From NCBI GenBank assembly GCA_000310025.1, contig FN648511.1, positions 49,342 to 73,365 of the forward strand: DNA of 24,024 nt. The letters run 5' to 3'. Below are positions 10,166 to 20,225 of this stretch, in pieces (the first letter of the stretch is position 1; each line of letters starts with the position of its first letter). The translations under genes and the position numbers were made by a program. The DNA is from Ectocarpus siliculosus (taxonomy: Eukaryota; Sar; Phaeophyceae; Ectocarpales; Ectocarpaceae). The notes under the pieces were generated by a model, which worked only from the letters and a program-made list of their open reading frames with translations, was not told where the DNA came from and searched no databases.

Positions 10166-12071
10166 TAGCCCAAGAAGGTGGTGGGACGCGACGCCTTGAA
10201 GGTAGTCCTGAACTTCTTCTTCGGCGCGCGCGGGAGGCGGTGAGTGAGGGGGAACTTGATGTTCGCGTTCTGCGAAACATGGAACAACCAGGAACACGGC
10301 CGTGCGAAAGGGGCAAGAGAGGCGACCAGTCACGTACGAGAAAGCAAGCCTGGGCCGCGCGAGATGATCTCTGTCTCCAGGCATGAAGCAGAGATGGCAC
10401 ACACAATGACCTGCTGGACGCACAGGTCCCACCCAACTTGGCGAGCTGGCAAAAATCAACACTGACAAACAAAATGATCTTTGCCCGGCCCCCTTCCTCT
10501 CCTGCTGGGAAACGTGACACGTCCCTTCACAGAACCGCCGAACGCCACAAAAGCGGGGCGTCCAGAAACCGTGACCTACACAGACCAAACACCGAAAGCC
10601 GGTGCCATCACTTCCTGGCCGTTGTCGAGAGGCACCCCCCCCCCCCCCCCCACCCCCCCCTCGGTGTTTGCCATCGGGGTTGGGTTTTCGTCGCTTGGCA
10701 ACGACGTTGTAAAACAAGCCGCCCCCCCCGGTGTTTGCCATCGGGGTTTGGGTTTTCGTCGCTTGGCAACGACGTTGTAAAACAAGCCCCCCACTCGGTG
10801 TTTGCCATCGGGATTGGGTTTTCGTCGCTTGGCAACGACGTTGTAAAACAAGCCAATTCACTTCGTGAACTCGACAACCAGGTTACCGTTTTTTTTTTTT
10901 TACCTCGTTGTTTTTTTTGGCGGTAACCATAATGGTGGTCGAGTAGATCATGTTGTGCGGGGTCGAGAACCCTCACTCCGCGCAACGGGGGATGATCGCA
11001 CCACGTTGTGTTAAAATGGTCAAGCTTTCTCGAGGCAGTTACACAGTGCTTACAACTGTCTCTGGAAGTGAAAGCACCAGAAAATAAATTAAGTCATACG
11101 TAGCTGTCATCCGTACGCAAGGAAGTAAGCACAAGATGCCGAACACCCTTAGCAGGATGCAGCTCACCCTTCATGCGACTCGCCAAATACCTCACGGCGC
11201 TTCGCGCTTGGTGATGTGAGAGCCTGGTCCGGTGAGAACCCGGCGTGCTCCGTCCCGGCTTTGTAGGGATGCGAGGTCAATGGTCAAACGACTACGGCAT
11301 GCACGACTATGAGTACCCCCCCCCCCCCCCCCCCAAAGAAGGCCAAATTGAGTGGCTACACTCCACCTTTTGGGAAGGGTGCAAGCTTGCAGTTGCCATA
11401 CTCTGCTTGCCGTGTTGCTGCACACACCGTTTGCAACCCCCCCCTCGGTGCAGAAATCGAGTTGCTTTACTCCACATGCGGTGACCGGTGACAAGCTAAC
11501 AGTTGCTACACTCCGCTTGGCGTGTTGCTATACACCCCGTTTACCGCCCCCCCCCCCCCTGATGCCGAAATTGAGTNNNNNNNNNNNNNNNNNNNNNNNN
11601 NNNNNNNNNNNNNNNNNNNNNNNNNNNNNNNNNNNNNNNNNNNNNNNNNNNNNNNNNNNNNNNNNNNNNNNNNNNNGGGTGGAAAGGGGGGGAAAAAAAG
11701 GAAGGGGGGGGTGTTTGGGGGCCTGAAAATGTGTTGCTTCCTGTGGGGTTTACCCCCCCCCCCCCCGGTTTTTTTTTGGGCTGTTGGGGGGGGTTTTTTT
11801 TTTTTTTTGGGGGTGGTATTTTTTGGGGGGGGGGTTGGGGGGGGGTTTTTTTTTTTTTTCCCCCGGGGGGGAAGGGGGGTTTTTCTCCCGGGGTTTTTTG
11901 TTGGGTTACCCGGGGTTTTTCCCCTTCCGGGTTTTTTAAAAGGGGGGCCGGGTTTTTTTTTTTGGTTTTTTTTTGGGGGGGTTGGGGCCTTTTTATTTTT
12001 TTTTTGGGGGGCCCCCTTTTTTTTGGAAGGGGCCCCAAAAGGGGGGCCCTTTTTTTTTGGGGGGTTTGGGG

Positions 12072-12102
<31 letters not shown>

Positions 12103-15100
12103 GCCCCGAAGCGGCCTCCCGCACCAACGGGACGAACGACTAAGCCGTCGAAGCGGCCCGCGGCATGACTTGCAGCAGGTGGGGGCACGCGGACATGAGT
12201 AGTTCTACGCTTGAGTTTCGCCTACACCACAATGGCCAAAATCGCCTTTGCCGCGGAAATCCCACGTGTACACGTACATACGCAAGTGGACGCCGTAGAC
12301 TTGTTCCGTTGTGCTGCCGCGGGAAATCTACGAGTGGAAACACTAGCCGTTGCGTCTTGGCTACATACAACAAGCGCCGTCCCGCAAGCTTTGAAGGTCA
12401 AAACCATCATTGAAGGGAGCCGGTGCTCTGAAAAACACAATCATCTCTCGCGATAAAAAAAATACTCACGTGGAACTGCTGCACGTCCGGGCGCTTGGTG
12501 TCCTTCGCCGCAACGATGCCCGTGCGGATGATCTGGATGGAGCGAGGGCGGCACCGGTGGCGGCCAGCCATCTCCGAGTCTGCTCCCAACAACCATGTCA
12601 TTGACCGAGAGACGAAATACAGCAGCAGCAGGAGCAGCCCCAGTGACGGCATTTTTGTCGAGATCGTCCGCGTTCCGTCAGCCCCAGCAAGCGTCACGCC
12701 ATGGTTACGAACGTACAGCAGCAGTCAGCACCGCCGAACAGGCGACATCAAGAGCAGCAAGCAACGACCCGGAGGGAGACGAAAATGGCGCGGGAGGATG
12801 GCGGGAGAGGGACACGAAACATCAGCAGACAACGATGGGCAACTTGCCGGTGCTACTGCTGCTGTAGGTAAAAAAAGCTCCACGATCAATAAAAGTTCCT
12901 GCACTGCCCCATATGGGACGCACGGGCGGGACAAGAACCAGATTCCTTTTCTATTTTTCGCTCGAAAACCAGCCGTTGAACGCGCAAGCCCTGCTCGGAC
13001 TGATCGCCGATACAAATCAACAGATTGCTTGCGATGGGGGTGGCGATGACACACTGGTACATGACTCTCGTCTTTGCCGTCCTTCGCGCTTGACACAGCA
13101 AAGCAAACGGGAAAAGAAATCAAGGGCAGCGCACCAATACCGCTCTGCAGCGTGCCGCTCCCACCGTTAGCAACAACCGTATACACCGGATGTCCCTGAC
13201 CGAACGAAACTACGGCACTTGTGTGCAGCCGTCCGCAACAGCTCCTCCTAATTGTTTCGGCAAAGGCAGCAAACGAGCCGAGTACTGCGAGTTGAAAAAT
13301 ACACAAAAACTTGTTAAACGTCAAGTTAAAACTTGTAGTACTCACACATCTGGTCCACGGCGCCGGTCAGGGTGAGGTCCCTGTACTCGCGGTACATGTT
13401 GTGCGTGCCGGAGCGGGAGTCGTAACGGAGCCAGATGCCGTAGTTCTTGATGATGCGAGCGTTCTTCTCCGTCAGCTGTTGTCACAAAAACAAAACAAAA
13501 ACACAAGCACAGCATTCGGAGCGCGGAAGCAAAAAGGTAGAGTCGAGCACAAGCGCCCATTAACAATCAGGGGCGGCGGCGGCAATTGGGTGCAGAAAAG
13601 CCAACGTCTACTCCTGAGCCAAAACCAGCGCGTGCCCGATGCTCGGCATCACTGCATCTATCAAAACATCAATACTGCATGATTTTGTAGAATTAACAAC
13701 AGAACTAATCGCCACCTGGCCGGGATGGGATTCTACGCTACACCATATCCTTGCACCCGCCACGGTTGCTACAGAACACCGCACCGTGTGACCGTATATA
13801 CCCCGGCTCAAACGCCATCAGCGAGCGGAAGCCGGCCGGCCAGCCGAGAAACGAACGCACCTCCACGATGTCGAGGATCTCCCCGGTGGTCTTCTTCATC
13901 TTACGCATCTGGTGCATGAGGTACCAGAACTGAGAGGCGCCGGTCACCTCGTTCGGCGCGAACACCTTCGGTGGTTTTCGATACGGGTGGTGGTGGATGG
14001 TATTCAAGGGAAAAAAAAAAAAAAACACACACACAAGGGGGCACACAGAGAGGGCGAGAGACGGGAGATGGGGGGGGGGGGGTGTACTCATAGTCGTGCA
14101 TGCCGTAGTCGTTAGACCATCGGAGATGGGGGGGGGAGAAACATCGGACAGATAGAGTTAGATTCCCAAGACGCGGCGGAACACCTAGCGCAGGCTCCAC
14201 AACGATTCCAAGCACACGCAGCAGCCCTACCAAAGCCACGATACAGTGTGAACCTCCCTAATAAGCAGCTGTGCCTTGACTTGCAACGAGACACGCCGAG
14301 GCGTACAGCCGGGAATTGAAAGCGTCCTCTCCACCTACGTGCAAGAGGAACTGCATGCACGGCGTTAAACACGGTGTCCTTGGCAATAATTGAACAACAA
14401 GGGAGGCCCTGCCGCCCACCCGAGATGGGTCTGAAGGAGAGTCATCTCTTTCCAAGCCCTTGCACTCAAGTCTCAACCGAGCCTACAGGGAAAAACGCTT
14501 CTCTAGAAAGGAACCTAGATGTTGCAAAGCAGCTGACATACAAACGACAGCACCTAAAACTCTGACTATTGCAACTTCTTCCTCCATTCGGTACACGACA
14601 GGGCTTGGAACCCAAGCAGTAGCAGCAGCAGCAGCTGCTGCTTGGTGCTGGCGCGAACACGCATCAAATAACTAGGTCTCGAGCTCCTTCATGCGAACAC
14701 AAATCAGCAGGTGGCGTATCCTCCATTGGGTACAAGGTACTGCCGTACCTCTGCCACATAAACGCCCGTTTGTTGCGATCGAAAAACGAAAACCACCAAT
14801 CACAGCCACATCAAAGATCGCGCATGCGCCTGAGGTAACTGCGAACGAGCAGTTGCCTTAACTCCATCCAGGATGAGACGAACGTAACGGTACCATCTAC
14901 TACGCACACGTCCGACTTGGTTATGACAAAACGTCCAACAGCAGGAACCGTAGTTTTTCCGAGAGCTTCTAGCGTGCGAGTGGCCACACAGACAAAAACA
15001 GGCGGAACGAATCACACACCTTCATCCGGTATACGGGCGGGTTCGGCTCCTTCTCCGTGACGGCCTTGCGGCCGACCACCTGGTACTGGCGCATGGCAAC

Positions 15101-15103
15101 CAT
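10165..15103 (-). CDS. RPL18A: Ribosomal protein eL20 (60S L18a), five exons
   Basis: Minus-strand exons are 15103-15020, 13965-13861, 13475-13346, 12579-12470 and 10269-10165. They join into 177 residues plus a TAA stop, the usual length for this family. The protein starts [20 protein letters not shown], includes [20 protein letters not shown], then the diagnostic [20 protein letters not shown], then [18 protein letters not shown] and QFH. It ends with a basic tail ([19 protein letters not shown] to RPTTFLG). All introns are GT-AG; introns 1, 2 and 4 are phase 0 and intron 3 is phase 1 (T|AC, Tyr). eL20 is a structural protein of the large ribosomal subunit in the cytosol. The last intron (10270-12469) is about 2.2 kb and holds repeat copy B, a tandem array, the assembly gap and suspect sequence. 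Intron 1 carries fragment D of the same repeat. The coding sequence appears intact. Confidence 0.97.
10661..10854 (+). repeat. Triplicated 60-bp unit with hairpin
   Basis: Copies lie at 10661-10720, 10729-10788 and 10795-10854, nearly identical and separated by short C-rich spacers. Each contains CGTCGCTTGGCAACGACG, which can pair CGTCG with CGACG and TTG with CAA. Copy A has only one such unit. The array forms the 5' part of copy B if the C-tract is its 3' end. Confidence 0.95.
10661..11334 (+). mobile_element. Non-autonomous C-tailed repeat, copy B, in eL20 intron 4
   Basis: This is the same family as copy A, in the opposite orientation. It starts with three tandem copies of a 60-bp unit (10661-10854). 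It continues through a T-rich stretch bracketed by GGTTACCG and CGGTAACC, then about 400 bp closely matching copy A. It ends CATGCACGACTATGAGTA followed by 19 C (11316-11334). C-rich runs flank the 5' side as well (10636-10660). No open frame with recognisable coding sequence is present. It lies antisense to the host gene. Confidence 0.85.
11345..11576. repeat. Diverged tandem array, unit about 109-114 bp, truncated by the gap
   Basis: The block AAATTGAGT/AAATCGAGT recurs at 11345, 11454 and 11568, and CAAGCT plus CAGTTGC recurs between them, as do GTGTTGCT and CACCCCGTTT/CACACCGTTT. The third unit runs into the run of N, so the array probably continues inside the gap. Confidence 0.8.
11577..11676. 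other. Assembly gap (100 N)
   Basis: Exactly 100 N, a conventional gap of unknown size. It lies in the last intron of the eL20 gene. Confidence 1.
11677..12102. other. Suspect homopolymer-dominated sequence beside the gap
   Basis: About 425 bp are made almost wholly of alternating runs of G, T and C, 4-22 bases long, starting at the gap and ending in a C-run. Normal complexity returns at about 12103. This resembles a low-quality read end, not biology. The long glycine/phenylalanine frames through it should not be annotated. Confidence 0.85.
14064..14136 (-). mobile_element. 38-bp terminal fragment (D) of the C-tailed repeat, flanked by direct repeats
   Basis: 14083-14120 match the terminus of copies A and B (TGTACTCATAGTCGTGCATG onward to GACCAT). 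They are flanked on the left by GGAGATGGGGG (14064-14082) and on the right by GGAGATGGGGG (14122-14136). The flanks look like a target-site duplication around a severely truncated insertion, in intron 1 of the eL20 gene. The G-run on the left may be partly the element's own C-tail. Confidence 0.75.
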
Positions 15104-15585
15104 CTTCCCAAAACAAACACACACCAAACAATAGGGTTGGGGTAGGGTGCGGTGGGAGTCAAGACAACAGACATGTCGAAATCCCCATTTACAGCTTGGC
15201 GAGAAGGCGGATGGGTGGGGTGGGCGTGGACATACGCAAGGTACGGGAAACCGTGCATTTCGATGTTGAGTGCCGCTACCGAGTTGTGCGGAGGGAGTCG
15301 CACGGCTGCCAGGCTGCCTGAGGAAGTTACAAACACTCGACCGCTACTGCTGCCGCTGGAGTCGATATCCATCCTCATTGGAAAGAAGTGTGATCTTCCA
15401 CAGGTTTGCCTTCTGGAAAATTTAATCAGCATACTTTTTTAATCACGGGAAAGCAGCAGCAGCAGCAACAGCAACAGCCTCTCGACAGAAGGCAAGCACA
15501 GCTTAAGACCAGACGAAGTGCACCCCGCAGGGTCTACACCGGGGTGGTTACGGGATAAGGGCATTGTTTCACAAAAGACATGGGG

Positions 15586-15694
15586 TGCACAGCTGTGACG
15601 GGTTGTTCTTGACTAATACTGTTTGTGTGATGGAGAATTCCGAAGCTGCACAGCTGACGGGTTGTTAATGGCAATTACTGCTTGTGATGGAGAA
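15586..15694. repeat. Diverged tandem duplication, about 50 bp per copy
   Basis: 15586-15637 and 15647-15694 share TGCACAGCTG, ACGGGTTGTT, a TACTG block and TGTGATGGAGAA in order, with small indels. The second copy carries the ATG of the small open frame 15687-15956. Confidence 0.8.
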
Positions 15695-15956
15695 CATCAA
15701 CCGACTGGGGATTTCCGCAGCCCCGGTGCCCCGTCCAACGGGAACAGTCCGCAGAGAGCCGAACGACCGCGCTAACATTTTCGAAATGATCTCGAAAGGT
15801 ACCTCGGTGGTGCCATCTATCTATCTACGCGTGGAGGAGGGGACATCATCACCTGCCCGTCTTGTTGAGCGTTTGTTCGGCAATCGGGCGTCAAACTCGC
15901 ATGTGTATGCGGCACAGCAGTACACACACATGCGGGGGGGTGGCATACGAGTTTGA
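15687..15956 (+). CDS. Unrecognised small open frame (89 codons), doubtful
   Basis: An ATG at 15687 opens 89 codons ending in TGA, starting MENINRLGISAAPVPRP and including ANIFEMISKGTSVVP. Its composition is protein-like, without homopolymers, but I recognise no family, and there is no supporting splice structure. It lies on the plus strand upstream of the D-I-x-G repeat gene. It could be a short gene, a lone exon, or chance. Confidence 0.2.
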   Translation: MENINRLGISAAPVPRPTGTVRREPNDRANIFEMISKGTSVVPSIYLRVEEGTSSPARLVERLFGNRASNSHVYAAQQYTHMRGGGIRV

Positions 15957-16094
15957 TCAACGGATACCCGTATAGTACAAGGTGTCGCTCCCTCGCAATC
16001 AAGGTAATTTAGCGCCCGAGGATTGTTGCATCGTGCGTTTCGATTGACCGGTATTGTGCCAAGTGTTCCACTCACTTTACAGCTGGACTCGTGG

Positions 16095-16156
16095 CCTAGT
16101 TGTAGCCCTAGTTGTAGCCCTACTTGTAGGCCTATTTGTAGGCCTATTTTGTAGGG
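16095..16156. repeat. 12-bp minisatellite, five units
   Basis: Five successive units of the form CCTAxTTGTAGx (CCTAGTTGTAGC twice, then CCTACTTGTAGG, CCTATTTGTAGG and CCTATTTTGTAGGG) make a short degenerate array. No function is evident. Confidence 0.9.
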
Positions 16157-17394
16157 AAACGTCTGCCTTTCTTACAACAGCAGTACCCGACACGGAGCAC
16201 ACTATAATAGAGTAGTATCATAATGCTGCAGTGATATGCTGCAGAGCCATCTTTGGCGTACGCAAAAAAATCACGAGTGCCGACTACACCGGATCACAAA
16301 CACCGCGTTTCAGGTGCTGGTAGGGTTGCATGATGCCGCTTCTCCCCACGCACGGCTACTGTACATGCGGAGAGCCGGGTAGGTGTGCGCCATGTCAATG
16401 ATGCAAAGGCGGTACAACCATGCTCGAGGGAGCGCTGCTGGGTGAGGCAACCAACTCCCACACACAAGCAAGGCGCTTTATCGACGACAAGAGTAGCGAG
16501 ACAAGAAGGTGTGATTGCTGGCACACGCACCAACGCTCTGTCGACGCGGCTTGCTGACTTGGGCAGCCGCCAGAATCGTGCGCTCAACTGGCGGGTCGCG
16601 TGACTACAGACGTACGGGGTGGCTGTGCTCTCAAATTTATCGGGTGTAGTCTCGTGACACGCACAGAACCTGCAGCGGTACTGAACGTCGACCAAGCCCT
16701 GCAGAGAACAGCTCATCCAAACGAACGCCGACAATGCGGCCGCAACAAGAACTACCCCGGCCTCTATTCTCCACAGCCGCATAAAAGCGTGTCGCCTCCT
16801 CCCTCCTCGTTGCAGAAGCAGCAGCGGAAAGAAAGACAGCACCACAGGCCGTCGGCAGTCGACAGCCACCCTCACCACTGCTGGTCCACAAAAAAAGAGG
16901 GTTCAAAATTTCTCGTGTTCGTGCTCTAGTCTTGCGGTGACGTTCTTTGCATAAGAGCGAACCTCGCAAGCTGGACATGGATTCTTGACAACCACCAGTA
17001 CTCGCTGCTCGCTCACCTTGAACAGCCGGATTCCGTGGGGTTGCCTGAGGATCAGCAGGACTGGCCTCGCAGCTCCCCGGCAACGCAAAGCTAGAGAGGG
17101 GGGACGTAGAATCAATCTGCACGAGTAGGGGGGTACAAATGTAACTGCTGTGTTGCTCTTTTCTGTTTCTCGACGAACCGCGTGGTGCTTTTCGACCATT
17201 GGTCCGTATACTCTGCATGTCTTCACAGTCTGGCCTCACACTCTCGTCGGGGGGAATGTTGTTGTAGTTGAGCAGCGATCTAGACTTTGATATCGAGATA
17301 GAGAATACGAGCGATCCTCGCCTAGAGCGCTGTTTTGCAAAGGCTATAATAGATCATCGTTTGTTTGGTGAACTGCCATACAGCCTCGATCGAG

Positions 17395-19532
17395 ATGGCG
17401 CTCGTCAGTACCGAGACGCAGCTGCGGTCCATGTCTGCTGGGCCCGAGCGATTCATGACGATGAACCTCATGTCTTCTGGGCCATGCACCGTGAGCAAGA
17501 AAGCAACGTCGTACGGAAGGACGGTTCGCAGGCTGAACACGAGGGACAATCACACAACTGCGGACGTGGACGGTGCTCAGACCTTCGTCCGAACGAGTAC
17601 CCTGACCAACAAGCCCGACTCTTACGGCGTCGCGGTGAGTCCGACACAGACATGCTCTTGATTGCTGTTGTGTACATGTCGAACGGTTCCTCCGTTGTTT
17701 CTGCATCAGCTATTGCGTGGACTTGTGCTGTTTTCCCTCTCTAAGCCACGCGCGGGACCTCCGCGTTGGTCATGTATGTACATACTGTTCGTCGACTCTG
17801 AGAGAGTTTTGCAGATTAACATCATTATTTTATTATTTAAAAGAAAGGACATCATTGTTGAGTGTGCATATTTAAAAAGTCTCGACGAAGGTTCATGATG
17901 TAAGCTCTTTAGGTACGTTGCGACCTCACTCTCGTGATCTTTACCGTCCGATTTTTCCTCAACAACCTACATAACAGCAGACACCAATGGTGACAAACAA
18001 TTTGTTCTCCAGGGACATGTTCTTACCACAGCAGTTGTGATATGTATTGGTACTTCTGCCGCCAGTGGATGAATGCTATGTATCGATGCCATCTCTCGTC
18101 GCCTGTTCGGTCGCTGAGACAACAATCACTACAGTATGGGTGCGAGATAAATAGGGGCCCGTCACAACGAAGCGAAGGTCTTGCTCGAGATTGCAACTGG
18201 TGTGTTGCTCGGGATGCTCACTGTCATCTCGATGGCCCGAAGAAGCCGCCTTGAACAAACTGCAGCCTTCGCATACCCCTCTTCGCGATCCCAACGCATT
18301 GCCTTCGCCTGCAGGACATACTTGGCACCGGCTCTATGCGCTTGCACAAGGACACCAACAAGCCGGATCGACAGCTCTACCACGACGACATCGAGGGGAG
18401 CAACCCGCGAAACAAGTGGCTCTTCCGAACGACACGCTGCATCGACCCTCTTGAGCCCGAGTACACGCTGCCGTCGTTCACAACCGCGCCCCCGATCGCT
18501 CCCAAGTTCACGCGGGACTCTCACGATGTATCTGACATAGAGGGCACCAAATCTAGGCCGCTGTACCCCTTGGAGCAGCGGCACAACACCCTCGTGGACG
18601 ATATCGAGGTAGGTGTATTTTGAAGGCATTGGAGCAAGTGTTGAGCCCGGCCATTGATCACAGTTGATGATGGTTTCCTTATCGTAGTCCGGTCATTCGC
18701 GGACGTTTATTTGTTCGCCCCCGAATCACTGTTGATGATCTAAAACTAAACCACAAACTCACAACAAGCCGCAGTTTGACGATGTATGGGCAGCAACCTG
18801 CAGCCGAAACATGTTTCTGATACCATCGGCTCCACGGCCCCCTCTCTCGACGTCGATTGACCACGCGCGTTGGAAAAAATAATAAAAAAGCAGGGGGCTC
18901 AGTCCGGCTGGAAGCCGAGGCACCGGCGCGCTCGGCACGAGGCCGCCCCGCTGGACCACTGCCTCAACGTGAGCGACATCACTGGCGGCGGGTTCCGCAC
19001 TCGGAGGGCGACGAACCCCCTCACCCCGAGCTACCGCGTGAACGGGATGGACGTCGCGGACGACCCAGTCAAGTCTCGGCCGCGCGCCCTGCCCAAGGCG
19101 AAGGACGGGCCGTTCTACCCGCTGACCACCGCGGATATCGAGGGGGCCACGCCTGGGTGGCGCCCGCTCCCGCAGGTGAACCCCCCGCTGGAGGCGCGGC
19201 GGCACTTCCGGAACACAAACTTCATGGGGGACATCCCTGGCGCGCAGGCGGACACCGTGAAGCACTCCATCTGCACCCAGCGCCACGTGAACCCCCTGAA
19301 CCCGGTGTACGACAGCCTCGACGGCGAGCCTCTGGCCAATCCGCAGACGCCCCTGTACAAGGAGCCGGCCTGCGTCGAGGCGGAGGCGCAGCTGGACAGG
19401 TCCATAGCCGCCGAGGAGGCTGCCGCGGCAACGGCAGCTGCCGCCCCGATCGCTACCCCACCCTTGGCGGCGGCCACCCCCGCAAAAGGTCAAGCGCTCG
19501 GTCGGGTCAGCAGCAACCAAGAGGACGAGTCT

Positions 19533-19572
<40 letters not shown>

Positions 19573-20225
19573 TGCAACAGCGACAGCCTTGGGAGGCATT
19601 GATGAGACAGCGGCCGTCATCGGAGCCGCTCGCTTCAGCCCGTGCCGGCGGCGGCAGGGGCGGGGACGGCAGCTTGCTCGCGTCGCCCCCACCCGACCAA
19701 CCCGCTTCGAGGACAACAAGAGCGCTGTCGTCCGCCGGGATCCGGGGCGCTGGTCCCCCCGAGGGCAGCTGCAACACCAGCAGCAAGAAAGAGACAAACG
19801 AGCGGATCCGGCGACTCGAGAACGATGTTCGGCTGTTACAGAGAGACAAAGAGGTTTGGCAGCAGACCAGAACAGCAGTGACACCTGGAACCGCGATCAA
19901 AAACAACAACAGCCGCGGCGGCGCCAGCAGAAGTAGCGGCGTTGGCGGAGGGAGGACCACGTCGCGGTCGTGGCCTGGGTCATCAAGACACCGCAATGGA
20001 AGAGAAGTGAGCAGCGGCGGCACCGCCGCCCCCGCCACCGCCACCTCCGGGGGGGGGGGTGCGATGGTGCTGCGGTCGCGCAGCGGGGATCACGGCAGCC
20101 AGCAGGCGGAAAGGCTGGTGCTGCGGAGCGCGAACGGGACGCCTCGGGTGCGGTTGACCCCGTCGGAGAGAAGGTCGGCTAGGGAGTACACGGACGACGT
20201 CACCTCGGTTCGCGACCTCCAGTGA
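17395..20225 (+). CDS. D-I-x-G repeat protein, possibly flagellar/cytoskeletal, three exons
   Basis: Exons 17395-17634, 18315-18608 and 18894-20225 join in phase 0 (donors GTGAGT and GTAGGT; acceptors GCAG and GCAG) into 621 residues. The N-terminal half repeats a short module: DVDG (57), DILG (81), DIEG (105), DIEG (154), DIEG (176-179, across the intron), DITG (206), DIEG (259) and DIPG (291). These alternate with DPLEPEY, NPLTPSY and NPLNPVY. Residues from about 340 are low-complexity, with 12 consecutive Gln near 400. A possible short coiled coil (ERIRRLENDVRLLQRDKEVW) follows. The end, RLTPSERRSAREYTDDVTSV, is again complex and basic. From memory, proteins of this style occur in flagellated protists, so a flagellar or cytoskeletal role is my inference. 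No enzyme motif is visible. The exon structure is well supported; the function is not. Confidence 0.82.
19533..19568 (+). repeat. (CAG)12 coding polyglutamine tract
   Basis: Twelve perfect CAG codons encode a polyglutamine run in the low-complexity C-terminal half of the D-I-x-G repeat protein. Its purity suggests length polymorphism between individuals. Confidence 0.97.

Larger units (their letters stand above)
15104..17394. other. Divergent intergenic region between eL20 and the D-I-x-G repeat gene
   Basis: The promoters of both flanking genes should lie here. A pyrimidine/TG-rich stretch precedes the eL20 ATG. TATAAT at 17344-17349 lies about 50 bp upstream of the downstream gene's ATG and could be TATA-like. 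Two small repeats (15586-15694 and 16095-16156) and a GCA/GCAACA microsatellite (about 15451-15478) are present. Open frames on the minus strand, the longest 16294-16878, show no recognisable domain. Confidence 0.5.

Noticed and set aside
10681-10854. ACGACGTTGTAAAAC resembles the lacZ-alpha/M13 primer region of cloning vectors
   Set aside because: The match is only about 15 bp, it recurs in three tandem units, and a diverged version exists in copy A near 1950. It is part of the repeat family, not vector.
11679-12202. Long Gly/Phe/Pro-rich open frames on both strands
   Set aside because: They run through N and homopolymer artefact and have no real coding content.
12725-13345. 206-codon minus-strand frame
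   Set aside because: It lies wholly inside intron 3 of the eL20 gene and reads on from the donor site; intronic read-through.
16294-17239. Two overlapping minus-strand frames of about 200 codons
   Set aside because: They have no recognisable motif, contain scattered Cys/Arg-rich random-looking sequence, and show no splice support. They could contain exons, but nothing supports a call.
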